From positions 4,924,501 to 4,988,500 of the forward strand of contig NZ_CP086239.1 of NCBI RefSeq assembly GCF_026650985.1: a stretch of 64,000 nucleotides of DNA, in the 5' to 3' direction. Shown here in pieces: positions 53,718 to 62,684 of the stretch (within the stretch, counting starts at the first letter, position 1; each line of letters begins with the position of its first letter). A program made the translations under genes and the position numbers. The stretch comes from Clostridium estertheticum (GTDB lineage: Bacteria > Bacillota > Clostridia > Clostridiales > Clostridiaceae). The notes beneath the pieces were generated by a model that saw only the letters and a program-made list of their open reading frames with translations, did no database searches and was not told where the DNA came from.

Positions 53718-55046
53718 TTAATTTTTACGTAATTCATCTGCTGCTGTTTTCAAAGCGGCCTGCGGCGTAGCTGAATTTTGTTTTAATACTTTAAATAATA
53801 CTTGACTATTTAATAGGGTTCCAGCATTAGGGCTTTTTTCAATACTTACTGGAGTAGCTATTGAATCTTTTAATGGTAAAAGAACATTAAAGGCATCTTT
53901 ACCATTTGAGAAATACTGTGTAAACTTGGTATCACCAATATTTGCACTTATTTTCTTCCATGAATCCCATCTAGGTGGATCAAAACCTTCTAAATTCCAA
54001 ATGTTCTCACTAGCATTTTCAGTTCCTTTTGCAAAGAACAAAAACTTCTTTGCAAGTTCAACATTTTTACCTTGAATTGGTACTGCTGTTCCTGTTCCGC
54101 CTAATCCAACAGATAGATTTTTATTTCCAGTTGCAAATACTGGAGGTGCTTGTATTGCTATTTTACCTTTTAGATCAGGCATATTAGCTAAAAATCTACT
54201 TGTATACCAGAATGGCATTATAACTGAAGCAGCTCCACCTTTGTTAAAAGCTCCATAACCTTCTTCTGTATCAGGTTGTCCACCAGGAGATATGGCAGCA
54301 ATTTTATCTGTAAATACCATATCATGAAGTAGTTGTAGTGACTTTACTGCTACTGGATTATCCAAAGTGACGTTTCCACTTTTATCAAAGACATCTGAAC
54401 CTTGTTGTCCGACCATTAAGCTAAACTCCCAATTTGCAGTCTGTGAAAGATATCCCATGTATTTTCCTGTTTTTGCTTTTACAATTTTACCAGCAGCTGT
54501 ATAGTCATCCCAGGTTTTGATTTTTGTATAATCAACACCTGCTTTTTTAAAAAGGTCCTTATTGTAGAAAGCAACAGTAGTTCCTACATGTGTAGGTAAA
54601 CCGTACACTTTTCCGCCTTTGCTATATAAATCTAAACGTGATTGTATAAAATTAGCCTTCTCAGGGGCTACAATATCACTTAAATCTGCTAATTGTGGGG
54701 TTCCTTTTGTAAAGTTTGGAAACTGACCAACCTCGATATCAGCAATATCTGGAGCTCCAACTCCTGATTTAACTGCGACCAATAATTTGTTATGCATATC
54801 AGTATAAGGATAAGTAGTTACTTTTAACTCAATAGGTTGATCTGGATGGGCTTTATTCCAACTCTTAGCAGCATCATTGTATAAATTAGAATGTAACCCA
54901 ATAAATGTCCATAAATTCAATTTTGTTACTTCTCCGGATTTAGTACTCTGACCATTTGTTGCAGTTGAAGATTTACTACCACAACCACCTAAAACCATTG
55001 TAGCTGTCATCAGTGAAATAAGCATAAGACTAATTCTTTTTTTCAT
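53718..55046 (-). CDS. araN: Oligosaccharide-binding lipoprotein (AraN-like)
   Basis: A 442-residue extracellular solute-binding protein, family 1. The lipobox LGGC puts the lipidated Cys at residue 22, followed by a Ser/Thr linker and the two-lobed binding fold (AAKSWNKAHPDQPIELKV, GGKVYGLPTHVGTTVAFYNK, TYDDYTAAGK-like WDDYTAAGKIV). First gene of the importer operon. Likely ligands are arabino-oligosaccharides, judged from the neighbouring enzymes. The leader has two ribosome-binding sequences: AGGAGGGGG next to the ATG and AAAGGAGG about 54 bases upstream. Confidence 0.9.
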   Translation of the reverse strand: MKKRISLMLISLMTATMVLGGCGSKSSTATNGQSTKSGEVTKLNLWTFIGLHSNLYNDAAKSWNKAHPDQPIELKVTTYPYTDMHNKLLVAVKSGVGAPDIADIEVGQFPNFTKGTPQLADLSDIVAPEKANFIQSRLDLYSKGGKVYGLPTHVGTTVAFYNKDLFKKAGVDYTKIKTWDDYTAAGKIVKAKTGKYMGYLSQTANWEFSLMVGQQGSDVFDKSGNVTLDNPVAVKSLQLLHDMVFTDKIAAISPGGQPDTEEGYGAFNKGGAASVIMPFWYTSRFLANMPDLKGKIAIQAPPVFATGNKNLSVGLGGTGTAVPIQGKNVELAKKFLFFAKGTENASENIWNLEGFDPPRWDSWKKISANIGDTKFTQYFSNGKDAFNVLLPLKDSIATPVSIEKSPNAGTLLNSQVLFKVLKQNSATPQAALKTAADELRKN

Positions 55047-55503
55047 AAAATCCCCCTCCTAAATGTATTAAATAGAGTATTTAAGTTGATCCTTCTATTT
55101 CCTCCTTTAATAAAGAATAAATTTTATATTGCAATGAAATGGAAATAGAAATTTTCATAACATTTCAATTTCATTAAGAATAATTAGGAAACGTTATCAT
55201 ACAGCGAATTAAACTATTAATATATTTTAAAATCAAGAATATTATATATTAATAGTTTTATGTTTGTGTTAATTGGTTTATAACTACAGTATGGTATTAT
55301 TTACTGTAAAAGTCAATAAAATTTTTAATTTTAGTTAATTGTTTCATGTTTCTATAAACCAATCCTCATTACTTGTACATAGAAATATAATTTTACTTAT
55401 ATGTATTTTATTATTGACCTTCTATAGAAAAAAACTTATAATACAATTAATACTAATGTTAATATATTAATCATATTATTAATTACTGAAGGAGGGTGTA
55501 ATA
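55047..55503. promoter_or_regulatory. Divergent regulatory region between araN and abfA
   Basis: 457 bp with several signals: a cre-like site AGGAAACGTTATCA (55186-55199, 11 of 14 matches to the CcpA consensus), a perfect 15-bp inverted repeat AAACTATTAATATAT (55211-55225 with 55244-55258), TACAGTA/TACTGTA (55285-55308), and ATTGGTTTATA (55272-55282) facing TATAAACCAAT (55353-55363). Binding proteins are inferred, not shown. Confidence 0.6.
55424..55452 (+). promoter_or_regulatory. abfA promoter
   Basis: TTGACC (55424-55429), exactly 17 bases, TATAAT (55447-55452), about 52 bases before the ATG. Confidence 0.75.
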
Positions 55504-56994
55504 ATGGCTAATTTAAAAAAAGCTAAAATCATTATTAATGCTGATGTAAAGAAGGGTAAAATTAACAAGAACATTTATGGTCAGTTCTCTGAGCACTTAG
55601 GTAGATGTATATATGAGGGACTTTGGGTTGGAAAAGACTCGCCTATTCAAAATACAAATGGAATTCGTAATGATGTAGTACAGGCTTTAAAAGAACTTAA
55701 AATTCCAGTATTAAGATGGCCAGGTGGATGTTTTGCTGATGAGTATCACTGGAAGAATGGCATAGGTAAACCTGAGAGTCGTCCTAAAATGATTAATACT
55801 CATTGGGGAGGGCTAGTTGAGAATAACAATTTTGGAACACATGAATTTTTTGAGCTATGTGAGCAACTTGAAACAGAGCCTTATATTTGTGGAAATGTTG
55901 GAAGTGGCACTGTTCAAGAAATGAGTGAATGGGTGGAATATATGACATTTGATGGTGTGTCACCAATGGCAGAGCTTAGAGCGGCTAATGGACACGAAAA
56001 GCCTTGGAATCTAAAATACTTTGGTGTTGGTAATGAAAATTGGGGCTGCGGTGGAAACATGAGACCAGAATATTATTCAGATCTATACAGAAGATATTCT
56101 ACCTACGCAAGAAATTATCAGGGAAATAAGCTTTTTAAAATAGCTGGTGGTCCCAATGCTAGTGATTATAATTGGACAGAAGTATTGATGAGAGAATCTT
56201 CTAGTCTTATGGATGGATTAAGTCTCCATTATTATACAATGCCCTTCGGTTTCGATGATAAAGGCTTCGCAACAGTATTTGATGAGACATTATGGTTTAA
56301 AACTATGGAAAAAATATTATATATGGAAGAACTTATAATTAAACACAGTACTATTATGGATAAATACGATCCAGACAAACGTGTAGGATTAATAGTCGAT
56401 GAATGGGGAACTTGGTTTAATGTAGAACCTGGAACAAACCCTGGCTTTCTTTATCAACAAAACACCTTAAGAGATGCTCTAGTTGCAGGGGTTGGTCTTA
56501 ATATATTTAATAACCATTGTGATAGAGTACAGATGGCAAATATTGCTCAAATGGTAAATGTTCTACAAGCTATGATATTAACGCAGGGAGATAAAATAGT
56601 ATTAACACCAACATACCATATATTTAAAATGTACAAGGTACATCAAGATGCTGAGCTTTTGTCCACATCAATCGAATGCGAAGATTATGTGAATGGGGAT
56701 AAATCTTTACCTGAGTTAAATGTGTCAGCTTCAATTGACGACAAGGGAATCACTCATATATCTTTATGCAATTTAAGCCCTAATGATCAAATTGAAGTGA
56801 CTAGTGAATTAAGAGGATTCGTCTACTCAAAAGTATCGGGAACCATACTTGCAGCTGATGAAATGAATGCATACAACAGTTTTACAGATCCAAATAAAGT
56901 TGTTCCAAAAGAATTTAAAGCATTTACAATTGAAAATAATAAACTTTCAATAGTTATGCCTAAAATGTCAGTTATTGTACTTAATGTAGAGTAA
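55504..56994 (+). CDS. abfA: Alpha-N-arabinofuranosidase, GH51
   Basis: Releases alpha-L-arabinofuranose from arabinan and arabinoxylan oligosaccharides in the cytoplasm. 496 residues: a TIM barrel with acid/base Glu178 in [11 protein letters not shown] and nucleophile Glu300 in [10 protein letters not shown], then a C-terminal beta-sandwich. [13 protein letters not shown] near 71-83 is another GH51 hallmark. No signal peptide. GGAGGG precedes the ATG. Confidence 0.97.
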   Translation: MANLKKAKIIINADVKKGKINKNIYGQFSEHLGRCIYEGLWVGKDSPIQNTNGIRNDVVQALKELKIPVLRWPGGCFADEYHWKNGIGKPESRPKMINTHWGGLVENNNFGTHEFFELCEQLETEPYICGNVGSGTVQEMSEWVEYMTFDGVSPMAELRAANGHEKPWNLKYFGVGNENWGCGGNMRPEYYSDLYRRYSTYARNYQGNKLFKIAGGPNASDYNWTEVLMRESSSLMDGLSLHYYTMPFGFDDKGFATVFDETLWFKTMEKILYMEELIIKHSTIMDKYDPDKRVGLIVDEWGTWFNVEPGTNPGFLYQQNTLRDALVAGVGLNIFNNHCDRVQMANIAQMVNVLQAMILTQGDKIVLTPTYHIFKMYKVHQDAELLSTSIECEDYVNGDKSLPELNVSASIDDKGITHISLCNLSPNDQIEVTSELRGFVYSKVSGTILAADEMNAYNSFTDPNKVVPKEFKAFTIENNKLSIVMPKMSVIVLNVE

Positions 56995-56998
56995 TAAG

Positions 56999-57256
56999 AT
57001 GATAAAATGTAAGGCTTGCTTAGCGAGTGTGAGAGTTTCTGAAAATGATATTGATGATATGTTAAATATAATTGTTAGTGGCAATCAATTTAAGCTTATT
57101 GATCAGGAGACTTATGAAAAGCGTTTGCATATTTGCTTTAATTGCAATTATCTAGAATATGGTACAACCTGCTTGCAATGTGGTTGTATTGTACAAATAA
57201 AGGCGAAATTGATGGAATCTAATTGTCCTTATCCTAAAAAATCAAAATGGGAATGA
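56999..57256 (+). CDS. Small zinc-ribbon protein (DUF6171-like)
   Basis: An 85-residue protein with three cysteine pairs: CKAC at the N-terminus, CFNC at about 49-52, and CLQCGC at about 61-66, followed by a CPYPKKSKW end. It looks like a zinc-binding protein of the DUF6171 type; the function is unknown. It starts four bases after the abfA stop with no good SD of its own, so its translation is probably coupled to abfA. The link to arabinose use is positional only. Confidence 0.78.
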   Translation: MIKCKACLASVRVSENDIDDMLNIIVSGNQFKLIDQETYEKRLHICFNCNYLEYGTTCLQCGCIVQIKAKLMESNCPYPKKSKWE

Positions 57257-57279
57257 AGTCTCACTTCATTCCCATTTTA
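57244..57279. terminator. Bidirectional terminator after the abfA unit
   Basis: AAAATGGGAATGAAG (57244-57258) pairs perfectly with CTTCATTCCCATTTT (57264-57278). It overlaps the stop codon of the small zinc-ribbon gene and borders the converging regulator gene. Confidence 0.92.
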
Positions 57280-58182
57280 CTATGTATAATATAGCCTAAA
57301 GATCAAATCTTGATCGTAGTTTCCAAAACCACTTCCAAAAACAGTTAGACCGCCTATATGCTTAGCATCTGCTGCCACTTCTAATCTTAGTTTCCATTGT
57401 TTGCTCCTAATATTTATATCCGATAATTTAACATCTGAAATTTTTTCTCCATCAATAAAAGAACCTTTTTCATTTATTTTAATGATTTTTAGCATCCCGT
57501 ATTGATTTATATCACTGATCCACCAGTTTGGAGTATATTTTCCTTTTACATCAGCAAAGTCGCCAGGACTAGTCCACTCTCCAATTTTAATTCCGTTCAT
57601 TATAAAAGAGATATCAGATGGCCAATTTTTGTTTGCACCAGGTGCTTCTGAGCCAATTTCCATGGATATTTCAAGTTCACTAGGATTTTGCGTTGTTAAG
57701 AGATAATTAGGTAATTTATATTCAACAAAGCCCTGAGTAAACCATAAAATTTTTGCAGCTACTCTTTGTGAATCTAAAAAAGATCTTGTATCGTCAAAAT
57801 AACCTATAATTTTTTCAGTAGTTGCAAGACCACATGTTGGTGTGACTTCAAAATCAGTATACTGACCTATTGGAACAATATATTCATGATGTTTTACTCG
57901 CTTCTGAATTTTCCTCGGAAAATCTATTACTATACCATCTAAAATTAAAGAGCATATTTTCTGGACGCCACCCTTACTTTTGGTTCGTTCACCTTTTACG
58001 ATTCCAGCTTTTTCTAATTTATTAATATGCATAGTAATAATTGCACTACTAAGTTCTAGTTTACTAGCAATTTCTTTTATATTTAAGGGTAGTTCGGAAA
58101 GAAGATTAATAATCTTAATTCGTACAGAACTGTCTAACGCTTCGTATACAGGAAGCCATTTTTCGCTTATATCAATTTTCAT
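57280..58182 (-). CDS. ArsR-type regulator with large C-terminal sensor-like domain (copy 1)
   Basis: A 300-residue regulator. The winged helix-turn-helix is at about 10-75 (LDSSVRIKIINLLSELPLNI, LELSSAIITMHINKLEKAGI). About 220 residues of beta-rich domain follow with EVTPTCGLAT, SMEIGSEAPGA, WPSDISF, WTSPGDFADVKG and TPNWW. The domain looks like a jelly-roll ligand-binding unit, and lying between GH51 and GH43 genes it may sense a sugar. ATG 58182 is preferred to the upstream GTG, because AAAGGA lies six bases before it. Ordinary ArsR proteins are about 100 residues and lack this domain. Confidence 0.85.
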   Translation of the reverse strand: MKIDISEKWLPVYEALDSSVRIKIINLLSELPLNIKEIASKLELSSAIITMHINKLEKAGIVKGERTKSKGGVQKICSLILDGIVIDFPRKIQKRVKHHEYIVPIGQYTDFEVTPTCGLATTEKIIGYFDDTRSFLDSQRVAAKILWFTQGFVEYKLPNYLLTTQNPSELEISMEIGSEAPGANKNWPSDISFIMNGIKIGEWTSPGDFADVKGKYTPNWWISDINQYGMLKIIKINEKGSFIDGEKISDVKLSDINIRSKQWKLRLEVAADAKHIGGLTVFGSGFGNYDQDLIFRLYYT

Positions 58183-58280
58183 AATTATTCCTTTCACTAT
58201 TTAATGATTAACATAATTATGAACTTGTTAATTAGGATTGTAAAGTAATTAAACTAAAGATTTAAATATTCATTTTATAA

Positions 58281-59216
58281 TTATTTTGTTAAGGTTTCAT
58301 CTATTAGGTTTTGTTCATACACAACTCTTATACTTATTCCTTGATTATAATTGCCAAAGTTCTTACCAAATAAAGTTAAACCACCTTTGTGCTTAGCATC
58401 TTCTGGAATAGATAATTTTAATGATAAATCGCTTTTGTAATTTAAATTAATATCATTTAAATTGGTATCTGAGATTTTAAGCCCGTCAATAAAAGTTCCA
58501 AATTTATTAATGGACAATAATTTTAATAAACCATATTGGTTCCAATTTGAGAACCACCAGTTAGGTGTTAAAATTCCTTTTGTATCAGCATAGTCGCCAG
58601 GACTTGTCCAACTGCCGAGGTAAATATCATTTAGGTTAAAATAAATATCAGAAGGCCATAAACTACAATTACCCGGTGCCTCGGAACTTATTTCCATAGA
58701 GATTTGAATTTCTGAAAATACTTGTGAAGGTTTTAGATAATTAGGTATTCTATATTCTATTGCACCCTTTGAAAACCATAAAATATCAGCATTGATTCTA
58801 TCTGGGTCAGCAAAATAACTTGGATTATCCACTTCTCCAATCAACTTATCTTTTGTAGCTATTCCACAAGTTGGTTGTATTTCGTAAAAAGAATATTGTC
58901 CAATTCCAATTTCTAATTCATATGAGTTATCCATATCTTGTTTACCAATATCTATAATAAATTTATCTTCATGTAAATAACATATTTTTTGAATCCCATG
59001 TTTAGCGGTTAAAATATTAATTTTAATGATTCCACATTCTTCTAATTTTCTAATATGCATAGTGATTGCTCCATTAGAAAGCTTTAATTTTTTTGCGATA
59101 TCATTCATGTTAAGTTGCTTATATTCTGATAAAAGATTAAGAATTTGAATTCTTACATCTGAACTAAGTGCTTTAAATATTGGCAAACTCTCTTCAAGGT
59201 TTTTAATATGTATCAT
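58281..59216 (-). CDS. ArsR-type regulator with large C-terminal sensor-like domain (copy 2)
   Basis: A 311-residue paralogue of the downstream gene over its full length. It shares the helix-turn-helix (LSSDVRIQILNLLSEYKQLN, LKLSNGAITMHIRKLEECGI) and all sensor-domain blocks (EIQPTCGIAT, SMEISSEAPG, LWPSDIYF, WTSPGDYADTKG, TPNWW). AAAGGAGACG precedes the ATG. A perfect 36-bp palindrome lies 25 bases upstream, between this gene and the divergent xylosidase gene, and is the obvious operator candidate. Probably co-transcribed with copy 1, 98 bases downstream. Confidence 0.85.
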   Translation of the reverse strand: MIHIKNLEESLPIFKALSSDVRIQILNLLSEYKQLNMNDIAKKLKLSNGAITMHIRKLEECGIIKINILTAKHGIQKICYLHEDKFIIDIGKQDMDNSYELEIGIGQYSFYEIQPTCGIATKDKLIGEVDNPSYFADPDRINADILWFSKGAIEYRIPNYLKPSQVFSEIQISMEISSEAPGNCSLWPSDIYFNLNDIYLGSWTSPGDYADTKGILTPNWWFSNWNQYGLLKLLSINKFGTFIDGLKISDTNLNDINLNYKSDLSLKLSIPEDAKHKGGLTLFGKNFGNYNQGISIRVVYEQNLIDETLTK

Positions 59217-59240
59217 TATTTACGTCTCCTTTATGAATTC

Positions 59241-59276
59241 ATTCAATACATATATTATATAATATATGTATTGAAT
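59241..59276. promoter_or_regulatory. Perfect 36-bp palindrome, candidate operator
   Basis: ATTCAATACATATATTAT followed without a gap by its exact reverse complement. It contains TATAAT at its centre on both strands and lies immediately upstream of the ArsR-type copy 2 gene. Confidence 0.7.
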
Positions 59277-59309
59277 ATTATATAACTATTTTAGGTTTTT
59301 TTAAAATAA

Positions 59310-59323
59310 AGGAACCGTTTAAA
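59310..59323 (+). promoter_or_regulatory. Possible cre (CcpA) site
   Basis: AGGAACCGTTTAAA matches 10 of 14 positions of the CcpA consensus and resembles AGGAAACGTTATCA at 55186. Upstream of the GH43 xylosidase gene. Confidence 0.35.
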
Positions 59324-59460
59324 CAATGAATTATTTATTTAGTAACTATTTAAGAGTATATTCGAATTATAGGATGGAATAAATGGTATCTAATGGTATA
59401 ATACTTATAAATAATTTAGAATTTGAAAGAAAAAAATATTTAATAAAGGGAGTAATAGTT

Positions 59461-61017
59461 ATGAAATCTATTCATAATCCAATTCTTGAGGGATTTAATC
59501 CAGATCCTTGTATATTAAAAGTAAAGGAAATTTATTATATTGTTGTTTCTACGTTTGAGTGGCTACCGGGGATAAGAGTTTACGAATCTAACGATTTAGT
59601 GAATTGGAATTATTGTACATCAGTATTGATAAATGAGGAATTGGTTAACTTGCAAGGTAATCCCACAGGATGCAGTATATGGGCACCTCATATAAGTTAC
59701 TGCGAGGATACATTCTATCTTGTATATACAGATGTCAAAAGTACAAAAGTTCCATTTAAAGATGTGAATAATTACTTAATTACATCAAAAAACATTAAAG
59801 GACCTTGGAGCAATCCAATTTATTTAAACAGTTCTGGATTTGATCCATCTTTATTTCACGATGAAAATGGTGAAAAGTGGTTAGCAAATGAAATATGGGA
59901 TTACCGTTTAATTACACATAATAAATCTGCTGGTATTATTATTCAAAAATTTGATTGTCAAAAAAAAGAATTGATTGGGAAAACATATAAAATTTTTGAT
60001 GGAACAAAATATGAAAAAACAGAAGCGCCACAGATATATAAACATAAAGAGTATTACTATTTATTAACAGCGGAAGGGGGCACTGGAGAGGGACATATGG
60101 TTACGGTAGCTCGATCAAAGAATATTACTGGCCCTTATGAATTAGATCCTAAGAATCCTATGCTAACTTCTAGAGATAACCCTGATTTATATCTTAAATG
60201 TGCAGGACATGCTAGCTTAGTGGAAACAGATGAACACGAGTGGTATTTAGCTCATTTATGTACTAGACCTATAATGGGTAAATATCCTATTCTTGGAAGG
60301 GAGACTGCATTGCAAAAAGTTATTTGGTCAAAGGATGGGTGGCTCAGACTTATTCAAGGTGGACATTCACCTGCTACAGATGTTGAACTTCCAAAGGGCT
60401 TTAATGGAATTATTAAAATAAAGGATAATAAATTCTTTGATGATTTTGACAAAAAAGATTTAAATAGTGAATGGAGCACTCTGAGAATATTTCCAAACAG
60501 TAGCTGGCTTAACATAATTCCAGATAAATCCATAATACGTATAACTGGTGCTGAATCACCTCAGAGTACTTTTGATCAACATATCATTGCAATACGTCAG
60601 AGTGATATTAATTTTAGTGCAGAGACAGTAGTTACTTTTGCGCCTACAAACCATCTACAATTAGCAGGGATGATATTATATTTAGATACAATGAATTATA
60701 TTTATTTATATCTTTCTTATGACGAAGAGATGGGGATTATTGCTCAGGTAATGAAAGTAGTAAAGGATGATTTTTCTATATTGCCAGTTAAGGTACCTGT
60801 AAGTGGTAAGAAAGTGAAGATGCATATTAAAGTAAATGGAATTAATGCACAGTTTAGTGTGGAAGATCAAGAAACAAAAGAATTTTTAGTAAAGGAAGAT
60901 ATCAGTTTTTTATCAGGAGGTTATACAGGGAATTTTATAGGACTTACAGTCAATAATTTAGAAAAAAAGAATGCTTGCTTTGCTGATTTTGATAATTTTA
61001 AATATCAACCAGAGTAA
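59461..61017 (+). CDS. Glycoside hydrolase family 43 beta-xylosidase (with C-terminal beta-sandwich)
   Basis: A 518-residue intracellular enzyme. The propeller domain has catalytic Asp15 in GFNPDPCI, the second Asp in SGFDPSLFHDENGEKW and Glu in EAPQIYKH. The C-terminal beta-sandwich (from about 325, FFDDFDKKDLNSEWSTLRIF) is typical of xylosidase/arabinofuranosidase GH43 enzymes. The ATG at 59461 is chosen because AAGGGAG is seven bases upstream and MKSIHNPILEGFNPDP is the family N-terminus; an upstream in-frame ATG has no such site. Divergent from the ArsR-type genes. Confidence 0.93.
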   Translation: MKSIHNPILEGFNPDPCILKVKEIYYIVVSTFEWLPGIRVYESNDLVNWNYCTSVLINEELVNLQGNPTGCSIWAPHISYCEDTFYLVYTDVKSTKVPFKDVNNYLITSKNIKGPWSNPIYLNSSGFDPSLFHDENGEKWLANEIWDYRLITHNKSAGIIIQKFDCQKKELIGKTYKIFDGTKYEKTEAPQIYKHKEYYYLLTAEGGTGEGHMVTVARSKNITGPYELDPKNPMLTSRDNPDLYLKCAGHASLVETDEHEWYLAHLCTRPIMGKYPILGRETALQKVIWSKDGWLRLIQGGHSPATDVELPKGFNGIIKIKDNKFFDDFDKKDLNSEWSTLRIFPNSSWLNIIPDKSIIRITGAESPQSTFDQHIIAIRQSDINFSAETVVTFAPTNHLQLAGMILYLDTMNYIYLYLSYDEEMGIIAQVMKVVKDDFSILPVKVPVSGKKVKMHIKVNGINAQFSVEDQETKEFLVKEDISFLSGGYTGNFIGLTVNNLEKKNACFADFDNFKYQPE

Positions 61018-61022
61018 TCTTA

Positions 61023-61063
61023 CTAAGAGTAAAAGCTATGCAATCTGCATAGCTTTTACTTAG
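61023..61063. terminator. Terminator-like hairpin between GH43 and the APC permease
   Basis: AGTAAAAGCTATGC pairs with GCATAGCTTTTACT, with CTAAG/CTTAG outside. Lacks a long T-run but lies between convergent genes. Confidence 0.7.
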
Positions 61064-61071
61064 AAATTATA

Positions 61072-62415
61072 TTATTTATTTCTATGTTTCTTAATATAAC
61101 AATATACAGGCAATCCAATTAAAGTGATAACAATTCCTATAAGTGCTTTTCTAGTATCGGTTAAAAGAGTACTTATAAGTATATATAGGCCTCCAATAAT
61201 TCCGATTAATGGAACTATTGGGTAAAGTGGTACTTTATAAGGTCTCACTAAATCTTTATGTTTTGTTCTTAATATAAAGATACCGGCTACTGCCATTGTG
61301 AAGAAAATCCATAAAACAAAAACAACAAGATCAGTTAAGGCATTAAAAGAACCACTAAATATATAAAGACAAGCAAGTGCAGCCACAAAAATATAAGAAT
61401 TTAATGGAGTTTGATATTTTTTGTTAACTTTTCCTAAAAAGTTACTACAAGGTAAAAGTTTACTCTGTGCCATAGCAAAAGGGATTCTAACTCCTGTCAT
61501 TAGGTAACCGTTTAATGCTCCGAAGATTGATATTAATATACCGGCAGAAATAAATAATGAGCCAGATTTTCCAAGTAAAACGGATGCAACATCTGATGCT
61601 ACTGTTTTAGAACTTATAACACTGGTTATAGGAATTACATTTATAATTGCTAAATTAAATAAAACATAGACTATTAAAGTAATGCTTAATCCTATAATTA
61701 TGGATTTTGGTATATCTTTTTTAGGGTTTTTAAGTTCACCTGCCATATTACTTACACTTACCCATCCATCATAAGCCCAAAGTGTTCCAAGCACAGCGGC
61801 TCCAAATCCAGCACCGGCAGCTGTTGTTCCTACTGGCATGGAAAAACTATGAGCTGTTCCTTTTATAATGCCTAAAGCAATGATAATAAACAGTGGAATA
61901 AGTTTTGCAATAGTTGCGATGAATTGAATTTTGCTTGCAAGTTTAGTTGATAATACATTTGCAGTCGTAATAATTAGAAGCATTAGTATTGCAAATAATT
62001 TTTGTTGAAGTCCGCTCATGGGTACAAAATTAGTAGCTTGAGTTGCTAAAACTATTGCGAGGGCTGCGATGGAGCCAGGTACATAAATAACCGTTTGTAC
62101 CCAACCAAATAAGAATGCCCATTTTTCACCATAAAGTTCTTTAAGATATATAAAGATACCTCCGGTTTTTGGAATAGCAGCTGCTATTTCAGCAATAGTA
62201 AGGCCCGACGCTATAGTTATAATACCACCTGCTACCCAAGCAAGTATCCCTATAAGTGGAGAACCAGCATTTTTAAAGACTATTGAAGGTTTAAAGAAAA
62301 TTCCTGAACCTATGACCATACCTATAACTATGGTAATGGCTTCTAGCGAACCGATTTCCCTTTTTAGTGTTTTGGGGAAATTAATTGGGCTTTTTAAACT
62401 ATTTGATGCCTTCAA
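61072..62415 (-). CDS. APC-family amino acid permease
   Basis: A 447-residue transporter with twelve membrane helices. The first carries the substrate-binding motif GMVIGSGIFFKPS (about 32-44), and helix 6 has LWAYDGWVSVSNMAGELKNP. It resembles the SteT/LAT-type amino acid exchangers; the substrate cannot be told. Starts with TTG; AAAGGATG is eight bases before it. Monocistronic. Confidence 0.92.
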   Translation of the reverse strand: MKASNSLKSPINFPKTLKREIGSLEAITIVIGMVIGSGIFFKPSIVFKNAGSPLIGILAWVAGGIITIASGLTIAEIAAAIPKTGGIFIYLKELYGEKWAFLFGWVQTVIYVPGSIAALAIVLATQATNFVPMSGLQQKLFAILMLLIITTANVLSTKLASKIQFIATIAKLIPLFIIIALGIIKGTAHSFSMPVGTTAAGAGFGAAVLGTLWAYDGWVSVSNMAGELKNPKKDIPKSIIIGLSITLIVYVLFNLAIINVIPITSVISSKTVASDVASVLLGKSGSLFISAGILISIFGALNGYLMTGVRIPFAMAQSKLLPCSNFLGKVNKKYQTPLNSYIFVAALACLYIFSGSFNALTDLVVFVLWIFFTMAVAGIFILRTKHKDLVRPYKVPLYPIVPLIGIIGGLYILISTLLTDTRKALIGIVITLIGLPVYCYIKKHRNK

Positions 62416-62603
62416 AATAAATCATCCTTTCTTCTTTAGTATTTTGTATATTGTTATCTAATAAGACTTTTTAAAATTAAATTTATATTATTTCTATATA
62501 AGTTTAATAGCAAACTTAAGTATAGTCAACAAAATTTTGAAGGAGATTATTTTTAAAGTTTTAGTTGCTAAAAGACTGAAGAATATTAGAATATAAATTA
62601 ATA

Positions 62604-62631
62604 TTTGCCCATATATATCTATTGTTATAAT
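62604..62631 (+). promoter_or_regulatory. Predicted surE promoter
   Basis: TTTGCC (62604-62609), 16-base spacer, TATAAT (62626-62631), about 53 bases before the start. Confidence 0.5.
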
Positions 62632-62684
62632 ATATATATGTTATAAAATTATATGTATTATAGTGAATAATTGGAGGAATGAAA

